A stretch of DNA of 64,000 nucleotides. It comes from Tolypeutes matacus (lineage: Eukaryota > Chordata > Mammalia > Cingulata > Chlamyphoridae). Positions 1 to 11,470 of the stretch are shown here, one piece after another. Under the pieces are notes generated by a model. That model had not been told where the DNA came from. It saw only the letters and a program-made list of their open reading frames with translations, and searched no databases. The DNA lies in NCBI GenBank assembly GCA_026826555.1, contig JAKSZT010054324.1, positions 958,636 to 1,022,635 on the forward strand, written 5' to 3'. The position numbers were made by a program, and so were the translations under genes. Each line of letters opens with the position of its first letter. The first letter of the stretch is position 1.

Positions 1-3000
1 CATTGGAAAAACTAAGTGGGGAAATAGATGTCTCTACAGTTATAGTGGGGGATTTTAATACACCATTACCACCATTAGATAGAACATCTAAACAGAGAAT
101 CAATAAAGAAACAAAGACATTGAATAATACATGAGAAGATCTGGACCTATTAGACATATACATAACATTACATGCAAATACAGTGGGATATACATTCTTC
201 TTGAGTGCACATGGATCATTCTCCAGGATAGACTGCATCCTAGGCAACAGAACAGCTCTCAACAAATTCAGAAAGATTGAAATTATACAAAGCAATTTCT
301 CTGGCCACAATGGAATTAAGCTGTATATCAGTAAGGGGCCGGAAACCAGATTAGGCACAAAGATATGGAAGTTAAGCAACATACCCTTAGACAATCAGTG
401 GGTCAAGGAAGAAAGTGCAAAAGAAATCAGTAGCTACCTTGAAACAAATGAAAATGACAACGCAACATAAAACCTATGGGATGCAGCAAAAGCAGTGCTG
501 AGAGAGAAAAATTCATAGCCATACATGCCTATATTAAAAAAGAAGTAGCTAAAATCAAAAACCTAACTGCACAACTGGAGGATGAGAAAAAGAACAACAA
601 ACTAACTTCAAAGGAAGTAGAAAGAAGGAAATAGAAAAGATTAGAGCAGAGTTAAATGAAGTTGAAAATAAGAAAGCAAAATACAACAACACAAAAGCTA
701 GTTCTTTGAGAAGATTGATAAAATTGGCAAAACCTTAGCTAGGCTATCAAAGAAAAAAAAGAAAGAAGATACAAATACATAAAATAAGAAATGAGGAAGG
801 GGATATCACCACTGATGCCACAGAAATAAAGAGTAGCATAGAAGGGTATATTGAAAAATTGTATGCCAACAAGATGGATAACTTAGATGAAATGGACAAA
901 TTCCTAGAAACTCACAAGCAGCCTACATTGATGAAAGAAGAAATTGATGAACTCAATGGATCAATCACAAGTAACGTGATAGAATTAGTCATTAAAACAC
1001 TATCAACAAATACAACCCAGGAGCAGATGGCTTCACAGGTGAACTCTACCAAACATTCCAGAAAGAACTAACACCAATCCTGCCTGATCTCTTCCAAAAA
1101 ATAGAATTGGAGGGAATATTGTCTAATAAATTCTATGATGCCAACATCATCCTAATACCAAAGCCAAACAAAGATGCCACAAGAAAAAAAAAACTACAAA
1201 TCATTCTCTCTAATGAAACTAGCTGCTAAAAATCTCAAGAAAACACTTGCTAATCATATTCAACAACACATTAAATTATTTATACACCATGACCAAGTGG
1301 GTTTCATCCATGGTATGCAAGAATGGTTCAACATAAGAAACTCAATCAATGTAATACACCACATAAACAGATTGAGAGGAAAAAATCACATGATTATCTC
1401 TATAGATGCAGAGAAAGCATTAGACAAAATACAGCATCCTTTTCTGAAAGAAATACTTCAAAAGATAGAAATAGAAGGAAACTTCCTCAACATGATAAAA
1501 GTATATATGAAAAACCCACAGCTAACATCATATTCAATGGTGAAATGCTAAAAGGTTTCCCTCTAAGATCTGGAGCAAGACAAGGATGCCCACTGTACTG
1601 CTTTTATTTAACATTGTTTTAGAAGTTCTTGCTCAAGCACTCAGACAAGAAAAAGTTATAAAAAGATATCCAAATTGGAAAAGAAGAAGTAAAAATTTCA
1701 CTATTTGCAGATGACATGGTCCTATACATAGAAAACCCTGAGAAATCTACAATAAAGCCTCTAGAGCTTTTAAATGAGTTCAGTAAAGTGACAGGTTATA
1801 AGATCAATGTACAAAAATGAGTAGCTTTTCTGTACATAAATAATGAGCAATCTGAGGAGGACATCAAGAAAAAAAAAATCCCATTTACAATAGCAGCTAA
1901 AAGAATCAAATACTTAGGAATAAACTTAATTAAAGATATAAAGGACTTGTATGCAGAAAACTATACAACACTGTTAAAGGAAATCAAAGAAGACCTAAAG
2001 AAATGGAATAATACTCACTGTTCATGGATTGGAAGATGAATCATCATTTAGGTGTCTATCCTACCCAAACTTATTTACAGATTTAACACGATCCCAATAA
2101 AAATTACCACAGCATTTTTTACTGAATTGGAAAAACTAACCATAAAATTTATTTGGAAGGGCAAGGGTCCCTGAACAACCAAAGACATATTGAAAAAGAA
2201 AACTGGAATTGGAAGAATCATACTACCTGACTTTAAAACATACTACAAAGCTACAGTGGCCAAAAGTGCATGGTATTGGCACAAGGATACACATACTGAC
2301 TAATGGAACCAAATTGAGGGTTCTGATATAGATCCTTGTGTATACAGTCAACAGATATTTGACAAGGCCACCAAGCCCACTCAACTGGGAGAGAATGACA
2401 TCTTCAACAAATGGTGCTTGGAGAACTGGATATCCATATCCAAAAGATTGAGAGAGCAACACCATCTCACACCTTATACAAAAATTAACTCAAGGTGAAT
2501 CAAAGATCTAAATATGAGAGCCAAGGCCATAAAGATCATGAAAGATAATGTAGGAAAACACCTACAATATCTTGTATTAGGAAATGGTTTCATGAACTTT
2601 ACATCCAAAGCACAAGCAACGAAAGAAAAAAAAAATAGATAAATGGGACTCCTCAAAATTAAAAACTTTTGCACTTCAAAGGAGTTTGTCAAGAAAGTGA
2701 AAAGGCAGCCTACTCAATGGGAGAAAACATTTGGTAACCACATATCTGATAGGGGCCTAATATCCAGCATATATAAGGAAATCCTACACCTTGAAAATAA
2801 AAAGACAACCCATTTTTAAAAATGGGCAAGGGATTTGAATAGACACTTCTCCAAAGAAGAAATGCAAATAGCTAAAAAGCACACGAAAAGATGTTCAACA
2901 TCACTAGCCATTAGGGAAATCCAAATCAAAACTACAATGAGTTATCATCTTACACCCATTAGGCTGGCAGCTATTCAAAACACAGAGGACTGCATGTGTT

Positions 3001-3428
3001 GGAGAGGATATGGAGGAATGGGGACCTTTATCCACTGCTGGTGGAAATGCAGAATGGTGCTACCATTGTGGAGGACAGTCTGGCTATTCCTCAGGAAGGT
3101 AACTATAGAACTGCTATATGATCCAGCAATCCCACTACTGGATATATACCCAGAAGAATTGAAAGCAGGGACACAAACAGATATATGCACACCAATGTTC
3201 ATAGCGGCATTATTCACTATGGCCAAAAGTTGGAATCAACCCAAATGTCCAGCAACAGATGAATGGAAAATCAAACTCTTGTATACACATACAATGGAAT
3301 ATTACTCAGCTGTAAGAAGGAAGGCATTGTTAACACATGGGATAACACTGATGAACCTTGAAGACCTTATGTTGAGTGAAGCAAGCCTGGAACTGAAGGG
3401 CAAATATTACATGACCTCATTGATATGA
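1..3428 (+). pseudogene. L1 ORF2 (endonuclease-reverse transcriptase) pseudogene
   Basis: An intact ORF2 would encode the L1 endonuclease, reverse transcriptase and a Cys-rich C-terminal domain used in target-primed reverse transcription. Visible parts: the endonuclease GDFNTPL motif near 50-68; SRID-C-ILG near 220-245, where the usual catalytic His after Asp is Cys; RT finger and palm pieces at about 1170-1620; FADDMVLYI at 1704-1730, so the catalytic Asp pair is kept; and an open C-terminal stretch at 2835-3428. That last stretch has the HCWW and MEYYSAV landmarks and the Cys/His cluster of the C-terminal domain. Breaks include an in-frame TGA at 132-134, the end of the first open stretch at 470, and several frameshifts between 470 and 2830. 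It is non-functional. Identification as L1 ORF2 is secure; the subfamily is not. Confidence 0.93.
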
Positions 3429-3623
3429 ATTAAACAAATTGAGTAGATTCACAGAGCTGGAGTCTGGAAGATAGTTTATCAGGAGACAGAAAGGGTGTAG
3501 AGGGTTGTGAGCCAATTCCCATATAAGCAAATTCTATGGTAAGGTGGAAGGATGTAGTTGTGCAGTGGATGGGCATGACAGTGGTACAGTGATGCTATTC
3601 AGTTGGGTGGTACTGGTCTGTGA

Positions 3624-3645
3624 GGGGGATAGGGTGGGGGGTGGG
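3624..3645 (+). other. G-quadruplex-capable tract in L1 3' UTR
   Basis: Four G runs (5, 3, 6 and 3 Gs) are separated by loops of 3, 1 and 1 bases, which fits the standard intramolecular G-quadruplex pattern. A second candidate lies at 4090-4108, if its run of eight Gs supplies two of the four stacks. G-rich 3' UTR tracts are a known feature of mammalian L1s. Folding here is inferred from pattern only. Confidence 0.6.
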
Positions 3646-4452
3646 TTGCATTGTCCATGGACCTGGAGGGAGGGTCAGAGGAGAGAACAGGTGAACTCTG
3701 GGGATTTGTGGGTATGTGGTTGAAACTACAATGTTGGGAATGTTCTTTTGGCAAATATGGCAGTGGAGGGTTACTAGTTTAGGGCATTGGATGTGGGGGG
3801 AACACGGGACAGAGTGTACCTGGGGCAGGTTTCTAGAGAGTGAGTGTTCATCCTGTCATAGTGCATTGTATCTGTCGTTGGAGACCCACACAATAAATGG
3901 GAAGGTGTTGGATTCCCATCCTGGGGAATCTTGCTATGTTCTCAAATAGAGGGGCAGGAGTCCCTCAAGTGTATAGGCAGTGCCTTATAGGGGAGGACAG
4001 GGTAGTATGCCAAGCCCTCAATATTGTTGCAAGTAACTATGAATCTTGTTCTTCAAGGAGTGTAGCTTGTTGGTTGCTATGTGTCCCGAGGGGATGGGGG
4101 GGGCGGGGTAAGAATAGAATAGATGAAATATGGGACATTTTTAGGGCATTGGAATTATTCTACACAATCTTGCAATGATGGATACAGGCAATGTTAAATT
4201 TCGTCAAAATTTATAAAAGTGTATGGTCCAAAATGTAAACCACAATGTAAATCATTTAGCATGGTTAGTAGCAATGCTTCAATATTTGTACATCAATTGT
4301 AACAAATGTACCATCCATATGTAAAACGTTATTAATAGGGGAAAGGGGAAAAGGAGGAGGGTGTTGGGTATATGGTAATCCCCTATATTCTGCACATGAC
4401 TTTTCTGTAACCTAAAGCTTCTTTGAAGATAAAATGAAAAATAAAAAAATAA

Positions 4453-4535
4453 GACAATGGGGAAATAAATGGAAGAAAGCCTCACTGTAAACACAAGACA
4501 ACAGATCATATAGTGATGAAAGACATAATGTCAAA
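4453..4535. other. spacer between two L1-derived segments
   Basis: About 80 bp with no recognised repeat lie between the A-rich tail of the first L1 and the T-rich start of the next 3' module. The 9-mer TAAACACAA occurs here (about 4488) and again just after the next module (about 6283). It could be a short target-site duplication, but the spacing to the T-rich start makes this doubtful. Confidence 0.4.
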
Positions 4536-6285
4536 ACTTTTAAAATTTTATTATTTTTTTATTATTTCAATTTTTAAATTTTTTGTATTTTATTGGTATT
4601 TTTAAAACTATCGTTATCATTTCATTTTCTTATTAATGTTATTCAATTATATTTTTGGCTTCATTTTGAAGTTTTAGATCACAGAAGGGTTACAACTGTG
4701 GCAGAGGAGGATCATTGTTGTCTGGTGGCAGTGATGGGAGATGCATGGGAGGAGGTTCACCTGGGGCACACATATAAGGCATATGAATGAGTTCTAGTGT
4801 TCATGGAGCATTGTCACGGTGGGTGGAGATCCATACAATAACCAAAAGAATATCAAATTCCCATCCTGGGGAGCTTTGCCACATCCTCTAATGGGACAGC
4901 AAGAATCCCCTGAGTACAGGAGCAGTGACTAGTGAAGGAGAATGGACAATTGATGGGTCCTTGATATTGATGACTGTACTTATGAACCTTTCCTTGTGAA
5001 ATTGAAACTTAGTCTAGTATTATATGCTGCCTGAGGGCTTCCTTGTTGCTCGAATGTGGCCTTTAAGCCAAATTCAGCATATAAATGCATTAGCTTCCCA
5101 GCCCCCACCCCAATGTGGGACATGACTCCCATGGATGAGCCTCACTGGCACCGAGGGATTACTTTCAAGCATCAATTAGCAATGCAACTGGAAAGGAGGA
5201 AAATGTAAAGACAAATGAATTTGTATTGCTAAGAGACTTCAAAGTGAGGTGAGAGGTCATTCCAGAAGTTATGCTTATGCACATCTCAGCAGCATCTCAT
5301 TGACTGCCAAAGTAAATATTGGCTCAAATAGTAGGGATCCTGAGGGCTCTAGAGATATATCCAGACACTATAGACAGGGCTGAGAGCTCAGGAGTTTGGC
5401 ATTCTGCCAGTGGGTTCTACTTTGGAATTTATGCTCTCCAATGTGACAGAATTGGACTCATTTGTGGTTTCTCTACACATGGCTCTTCTGCCCCTTCAAT
5501 TTGAACCTATAGTTAGTACTATATTTGATAGATTTATGTCCAAGAGGCTTAAATCTTTGGGCCACCCATGTGCCAGTTGGGCCCTGAATCTCAACAGAGT
5601 TGCAACACCTACACTCCAGTTCATTGGATTCACCCAGGACAACTAATAAAGAGATGGTGATGAGCAACAACCATCCCAAGGAACAGAGTCTATAACTGCA
5701 AGCAAGAAAGTCCCATCCATCTGTCTCATGCATGGGTTCTGAGCCCCCTCTCAATTAGAGGCAGAGTGGCCATCACCATCCCAGAATCCTCAGGATTGGG
5801 GAATGAACAATGAACTAGAGTAGACTTATTGTTATTCTACTATAGACTTATCGTGATTCTAGCAACGGAAGAACTTTTATCATTGATGTAGAGACAGTGG
5901 CCACCAGATGCTCTGAGGGGAGGGAGAGGGAGATATAGGTGTAATATAGGGGCATTTGGGGGACATTGGAATTGTCCTGAATGACGTAGCAATGACATAG
6001 ACAGGGCATTATGTATCTTTCATAACTTACAAAATTGCATGGGGAGAGTTTATACAATAATGTAAACCACAATCCACACTTGGTGGCAATGCTCCAATAC
6101 GTGTTCATCAGTTGTAACAAATGTACCACACTAATGATGGATGTTGTTAATTGTGGAAAGTGTAGGAGGAATAGGGAGTGGGGCATATGGGAATTCCCTA
6201 CATTTTTATGTAACATTTATGTAATCTAAGTATCTTTTTTAAAAAATAAAAAATATTAAAAAATAAAAAATAAATAAAATAATAA
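4536..6285 (+). mobile_element. Detached L1 3' module (copy A)
   Basis: A T-rich start (4536-4665) is followed by about 1.5 kb that matches, base by base with scattered changes, the reverse complement of 53153-54870, and in part 13690-14630. It ends in an A-rich tail with repeated AAATAAAA-like units at 6230-6285. No ORF2 sequence lies directly upstream, so this copy is either a 5'-truncated L1 insertion or an independently mobilised module. Short open frames inside (for example 5319-5504 and 5410-5646) carry stops relative to copy B and are not genes. In the region equivalent to B's open frame, copy A has stops where B and C have Trp codons. Confidence 0.8.
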
Positions 6286-7056
6286 ACACAAATCTTGCTG
6301 CAAGTGTATTGAGTCAATTTGTTTCAGAAAAACATAAATGAAGATCAGTTCAAAAAATTATTTGTCTGTTTTTTTCACATGGTAAAGAATACAATTTCAC
6401 TGGGATTATAGAAAATGCATATAGCAATAAATAGGCAGAGGCACAACACAATTGATAATATCAATATCTTAATTTGAATTACAAACTCTTTAAAAACAGA
6501 CTATGTGTAGCACCCACATAAAGTAGCAACAATCTCTATAGAATAGAAAGAAAAGGCGTAGATTATATGGCAAAGGCACCCTTACTCTACTTAAGGACTA
6601 TTTCCCAGAAATCACCAGTTTCTTATTAAGCATTCTATTGCCCACATCCATTTATCGTTGATATAAACTCTGTACCAGTAAACCTATTAACTCAATATTT
6701 GTCCAGTATTAAAACTCTCTCCTTCCCCAATTTTATGGTAGTGTATATCTCAATTATCTTTACTCTATTGTTTTGCTCTTTTAGTTGATGTTTCCTTAAA
6801 TAGCCCTCTCAATTGTAGTGTTCCCCAAGACTATAACATTGTAACATTGTATATCTCCTCAGCTCCACTCCTGTTGTGATTCCCCTCCTTTCTAGTATCT
6901 TCAATTATCAATCTATGCAAATGAAACCTGAAGCAGCAAGGCTATGATCATCTCATCAAATTTTTTCTTCTAGCCACAGAGCATAATTATATTCCCCCAA
7001 CCTACCCTGATTAGGACCTGAGCTTCTTTAGGGCGGCATTATTCAGCCCACCACAA
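6286..7056. other. AT-rich sequence without recognised feature
   Basis: There is no open frame of note and no repeat family I recognise. The region is AT-rich with ordinary complexity. Confidence 0.6.
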
Positions 7057-7096
7057 CAAGTTATCATATAGTGTATCAAGTTATCATATAGTGTAT
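7057..7096. repeat. Perfect 20-bp tandem duplication
   Basis: The unit CAAGTTATCATATAGTGTAT occurs twice head to tail (7057-7076 and 7077-7096) without mismatch. It is probably a replication-slippage or end-joining duplication. Confidence 0.9.
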
Positions 7097-7199
7097 CCCT
7101 AGTACCTATAAAGAAATTCTGGCTCAAAGTGGAAACAGTGGGGCTTTGTTGGAATCGATGTGTACCACTTTCAATCCTGTCCCCTAAAACATCCAATAG

Positions 7200-7410
7200 A
7201 TCCCACCTTGCTGCTGCATGTATGTAGCTCATCCAGAGGAGGATTTCAAGGCTCTAGAAGAAGGTTGGACCGTTACTTTAAACCTACCTACCTCCCACCC
7301 TTCCGACACTGAACTTCTGGCATTGATCTGAGCCAGGAGAAAAAGATAGACGTGTACTATTTGAAGCCACTAAAATTCAGGGGCTGTTGGTTGTAACAAT
7401 TAGCTGATAC
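7200..7410 (+). repeat. Possible old MLT1-type LTR 3' end
   Basis: The segment around 7350-7405 reads like the end of MLT1-class MaLR LTRs: GAAGCCACTAAAATTC, then a G/T-rich stretch, then AGCTGATAC. The 5' limit cannot be placed by eye, so 7200 is a guess. An L2-derived or other old repeat is possible. Confidence 0.45.
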
Positions 7411-7624
7411 TGTCTACTATAGTATCCTAATCTTTATTTTTAATTCTGAACTCTTTCCTGTCTCCTATATCCATATTTTCATTTTTTCCTCTTGATTCCT
7501 TCAACTGCATTTATGTGGTTCTGCAAAATTAATGACAACTCATTCTTTCCATGGAAAGCTAGCTCTTACCTCTCCTACTTTTATAATGGACATCATCTTG
7601 TTTATATTTTAATAACTCTGAAAT

Positions 7625-7740
7625 AATTTCATTATATGTGTCTCCTTATTCACTGTAGGGCCTTTGTCTGTTTATTAATGAATATTTTATAAATAGAACA
7701 GTAAAGGATACATAGAAGTGCTTGATAAATATTTTCAATT
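7625..7740 (+). repeat. Possible LINE-2 3' end
   Basis: The order 'TAGGGCCTTTGTCTG', then 'ATAGAACAGT', then 'TTGATAAATATTTTCAAT' resembles the conserved L2 3' end, in which a 'tgtctg' block is followed by a 'cagtgcctggcaca'-like block and an 'AATAAATATTTGTTGAAT'-like end. It is short and diverged. Confidence 0.4.
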
Positions 7741-8029
7741 AAAATAATGACTTTTCCAAATGATACCAACCAGGTATCTTTTGGTTTTACTCAACCTTTG
7801 GTGAAAAATTCATGAAGTTGACAAATTATCTATACTGTAGCTTATTAATGTGTCTTTTTTCTCTATATCTCTTTACTTACCTACTTATTCCTGTTAATTC
7901 AGGTAACTGGAGATTTATCTGGAATTCTGCAAAATGTTTCATTTTTCTCCCTTCACATTATCAATACCCTAGGCTATCCTACATATCATTGTCAGATAAA
8001 TTTTAAAAAGCCAATTTAATCAGATTATT

Positions 8030-8285
8030 CCCCTAGTTAGGCTTCCACTGCTTACCAAATTTAAGGCAGATGGCTTACGTCATCAAGTTTCCCCATAATA
8101 TGTCCTCAATTTACCTTGTAAGTCTAATTTCTCCTAAAGGGAAACATTCCAAATGCTTCAGTCAAACAAGAATATGCACTGCTCCTCAATGAGAAACCAA
8201 GTCTTCCAGTCTGTGAATCTTCCCTGGCTATTTTCTTTACTGGGAATATTTCTTTCTCCTAAAATATATCTGAACACAAATGATA
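8030..8285 (+). repeat. Possible LINE-2 3' fragment
   Basis: The segment starts near CCACTGCTTACCAAATTTAAGG and continues through pyrimidine-rich blocks equivalent to the L2 'agcctcatctcct' and 'ctgcctggaat' landmarks. It lies downstream of the fragment at 7625-7740, which is the reverse of the order in a single L2, so the two are separate insertions if both are real. Confidence 0.4.
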
Positions 8286-8371
8286 CTAATGCATTAAATC
8301 TTTAAATTAACCCCAATAAACTTGTTTTTCTCATTTGATCTTCCAGAAAACTTTATTTGCTTTCAGAGAGG

Positions 8372-8570
8372 TACTATTGCTTAATGATTAGGGTAGGAGC
8401 TCTAAACTCAAATGCCTGAGTTTCATTCCTGTCTCCCTGATCAGCAGCTATGTGATATTGGGCAAATCATTTAACCAATTTGTGTTTCAGTGTCATCAGC
8501 AAGAGATGGATATTTATAATATCTACCTCACTGAATTGTTGTGAACATCAAATGAGTTAACAAAAGTAAA
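8372..8570 (+). repeat. MIR SINE
   Basis: The MIR core is clear: an equivalent of 'taatgattagggtagg', CCTGAGTTTCATTCC for the B-box side, 'gctatgtgatattggg', 'aaatcatttaacc', 'tttcagtgtcatc' and 'attgttgtgaacatcaaatgagttaa', all in MIR order. Divergence is high, as expected for this ancient mammalian SINE. Confidence 0.85.
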
Positions 8571-8719
8571 ATACCAAGAATAATACATTTTACATTAGCA
8601 ATACATAATGTTTGCTACTGTTTTTATATTATTGATGCATAAAGCTTAGTGGGCATTTTATTTCATCATTTGAATTTTTGTGAAATATCAAACTTCCCCT
8701 GTGGCCCATTTTATTTCTT

Positions 8720-8752
8720 TATACACACACACACACATGTACATATGTACAA
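8720..8752. repeat. (CA)n microsatellite
   Basis: A short run of alternating AC/CA units is followed by imperfect TGTACATATGTAC. Confidence 0.85.
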
Positions 8753-9153
8753 ATATACTATTATACATTTAAAAAATAGAAATAGTACCTCTTTTATGTA
8801 TCAATTCATAATACTTAAAATGACCTATTTGCAAATACTATGGATGATTAATATATGTTTGAGGAATTGACTTGCACACACAATATCTCTTCAGAGTGTT
8901 TTCTAACCATAACTAAGATACTACTGTTGGATAAAATAAAATAGATTATGAATATTCTTGCTGACCTGATTTTGTGATAGTCAGGGTAGGCTAAACATTC
9001 GCTATATTAGAAACCATGCATGTGTCCCCAGACCTAGTTTTTCTCCCCAGGTCTGAATGCTAGTGATAAACTAAGCCTGATATATTATATGACCATCCTG
9101 TATGAGAAAAGACTGTAACTTTGGGTATCTTTGGTCAACCTTAAGAGATATAG

Positions 9154-9652
9154 CAGGAGGACGCATGTGGCTTGGGTTGTTGGGCGTCCATCTCCCATAT
9201 GGAGGGACTTGGGTTTGATCTCCGGAACCTCTCGATAAAAATTTAAAAAAGAAAAATATAGAAGGTGCATGGGCCACTAGGCCCCACGTGCAGGTACGCG
9301 GCCAGGTCCCACAAACAGGTGAGCCGCTAGGTCCCATGCACGGGTATGCCGTCAGGCCCCGTGAGCCACGCAGCAAGATGATGATGTAACAGAAGAGTGA
9401 CACACAGGAGAGCCAAGATGAGACGCACCGAAAAACCGGGAACTAAGATGGCACAGGTGATAGGATGCCTCTTTCCCGTATCGGATATTCCAAGGATCGA
9501 ATCCCAGTGAAGATAGGAGGAGAAGGATGAGAAGAGAGGGCAGGAAATGGAAACAGAGAGTTGCCCAGTGAATGGACACAGAAACAGCAAAAACGGGGTG
9601 GGGGTAAAATGGATAAAAGTAAATAAATGAATAAATAAATCCTTTAAAAAAA
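9154..9652 (+). mobile_element. Long DAS-type tRNA-derived SINE
   Basis: The tRNA-like head is at 9154-9235: a GCATGTGGCTTGGGTTG A-box region and GGGTTTGATCTCC as a degraded B box. An A-rich linker follows (about 9240-9262), and then a long body with repeated 'aggtccca' units and purine-rich blocks to an A-rich tail at 9625-9652. Head plus extended body matches my memory of the longer DAS SINE class of armadillos. It is plus-strand. It directly abuts an L1 3' end (9660-9893). I could not find a convincing target-site duplication for the SINE alone or for the pair. Confidence 0.8.
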
Positions 9653-9659
9653 TGTATAG

Positions 9660-9893
9660 GGGAGGAAGATACAGACTATAGTTAGTAGTAATACTTTGAC
9701 AATGCTCTTTCATGATTTGTTAACAAATGTTTCACAACAATGAAGGTTGTTGGGGGGAGGGGTGTGATGTGTGGGAGCCCTGTATGGTGTTATGCATGTT
9801 TGTTTTGTAAGTACACGATGTTTACTGAACACTTATAGTTTATGTATGTTCATGTATGAATGATATATTTCAATAAATAGTTTTTAAAAAAAT
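9660..9893 (+). mobile_element. L1 3'-end fragment
   Basis: The segment has the typical L1 3' UTR end: 'actatagttagtagtaat', TTAACAAATGTTTCACAAC, a G-rich block at 9748-9772, 'ggagccctgtatg' and a final AATAAA-like A-rich tail. The same ordered landmarks end the elements at 36120 and 6285. It is severely 5'-truncated. Confidence 0.75.
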
Positions 9894-11305
9894 AATACAA
9901 AATATATCTCAAGGATGTAAAAGGAAAAAAAAAGACTGGGCTGAAGATATTAACTTGGTAGTCATTAGCATATCTGCAATATTTAAACCAGGGGCAAGAT
10001 AAACCAGCTTTTCTTGGGATATATTATAGAAGAAGAAGAGGAGAGCCCTGCAATTGAACTCTGGTACTTTCTAAAGCTGAGAACATGGGAAGAGGGGAAG
10101 AAACCAACAACTTGGGAAGTGGCCATAACCATATTTTTATCAACCAATAATGTTCTATGTGACTTCCATAAAAACTTTTTTTTTTAAATCTCATGTAATT
10201 CCCTATTTTACAGAGGGAATAACCAAACTTTGGGGAAGTTAACTTGCCTAATCTCATAAGTAAAGTAGCTAAGATGAATCTCCTACTTTAGTAAATTCTC
10301 AAACCTCAAGTTGTAAACACAGATCCAATTATATGTAAGTGATTCATACTGCCATAGTTTTTATTCTTCTTACATAGAATTATTCACTGCAAATTGCTAA
10401 AGTTTCACTTGTCATATGCTATGTTAGTTGAGATTGAAAATCCCTGGTTCTTTCCTATCTTACTAACCACAAAACTGCTCACAGCTTGGATATGTTCCAT
10501 TATTACTTATTTGCAACTATGTAAGATAGTTTATTCAGAACATAAAAAGGAGTGAATAAGGCTGTTGAAAGAGAACAGTCACATTACAACAATTCAACTA
10601 GGTTATTACTGCTTCAATTCTCCCCTGTTGATTATATCCCCTCAGTTGTGGAGCATTATCTTATACTTTAAACATCCCTTAGATTTGAAGGGACTAGAGA
10701 ACATTTCATTAAAATTATCATAAAACTGACAACCAATGGCAGTTTTAAATAATTTCACTGTGTAAGCCGATAGGATGTAAACATTTCTTACTCTAATAAA
10801 AAGTTTAGTAGGATGCATGGGGGAGTCTTATTGAATCAAGAAGCTCAATTTTACTCTCTCTCCCTTATCATATTCAGCTATTATAGCCAGAGAGAGAAAA
10901 AGAGGGAGGGAGACAGAGGGAAGGAGAGATGAGGAGAAAGAGAGGAAACCAAAGCAGCTTTTAAAAGTGTCTTTGGCTTACCTTGATTTAAACTTCACAG
11001 AAAGTGAGATTTATGATGAAGATAAAGATTATATTGACAAAAAAAAAAAAAAAAAGTAGAGAGAGAGATTTAAAAGAAATCAATATGTCAAAATTTTTTA
11101 CAATCAGATCCCAAGATGATATCCAGAGCCTTTTTCAGTTCGTGAGTTCCTACTTTACAATTAGCCACTAGTCTTCCTACATCCAGCATTTTCTATGTAT
11201 TCTATATTTTACACTGCTTTTCAAGATCAAACAATTTTGATATTCTTATTTCCAGTGCTCCTTACTTGCAAGCTTCTAAGCCTATAATTACATGCAATCA
11301 GTGAG
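9894..11305. other. Unassigned AT-rich sequence with purine tracts
   Basis: I recognise no gene or repeat family. It contains a (GA)-rich tract at about 10888-10950 and an A run at 11040-11057 followed by GA repeats. The longest open frame is 77 codons and has no protein-like features. Confidence 0.6.
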
Positions 11306-11309
11306 TATA

Positions 11310-11470
11310 CTTCAGAGTCAACTTGGTAGCTTTGAAGAAGTACACATTCAAAGGCCCTTTGCTTGCTCAGAGATTCTTATTTAGTCGGTGTTGGGTGGGA
11401 CAAAAGAATTTTTATTTTTTCTGAAGATTTTCAGGTGATTCTAAAGTATAGGGGATTGTTTCCAAAGTAG
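11310..11470 (+). repeat. MER5-like DNA transposon remnant
   Basis: The order 'caaaggccc...ctcagagattcttatttagt', 'tgttgggtggg', 'aagaatttttattttttct', 'caggtgattct' matches the MER5A (hAT-Charlie, nonautonomous) consensus on the plus strand. Terminal repeats are not visible. Confidence 0.6.

Larger units (their letters stand above)
1..4452 (+). mobile_element. LINE-1 element, 5' part outside window
   Basis: The sequence opens inside the endonuclease domain of L1 ORF2 and runs through reverse transcriptase and the C-terminal domain to a roughly 1-kb G-rich 3' UTR and an A-rich tail near 4430-4452. Order and orientation are those of a plus-strand L1. The 5' UTR, ORF1 and the start of ORF2 are missing only because the window begins here. 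The 3' UTR (3429-4452) is a diverged, internally shorter relative of the modules at 4536-6285 and 53153-54870. Shared points include a run like ATTCCCATCCTGGGGA and the stretch near 4140 resembling GGCATTGGAATT. No target-site duplication can be tested because the 5' junction is not visible. Confidence 0.93.

Noticed and set aside
5848..6216. 122-codon minus-strand frame
   Set aside because: It is antisense to L1 3' module copy A; the copies do not conserve it.
4488..6291. TAAACACAA as the duplication flanking copy A
   Set aside because: The left copy lies about 45 bp before the start of module homology and the word is simple enough to recur by chance.
9071..9713. Minus-strand frames of 75-128 codons
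   Set aside because: They are antisense to a DAS SINE and an L1 3' end; repeat sequence explains them.
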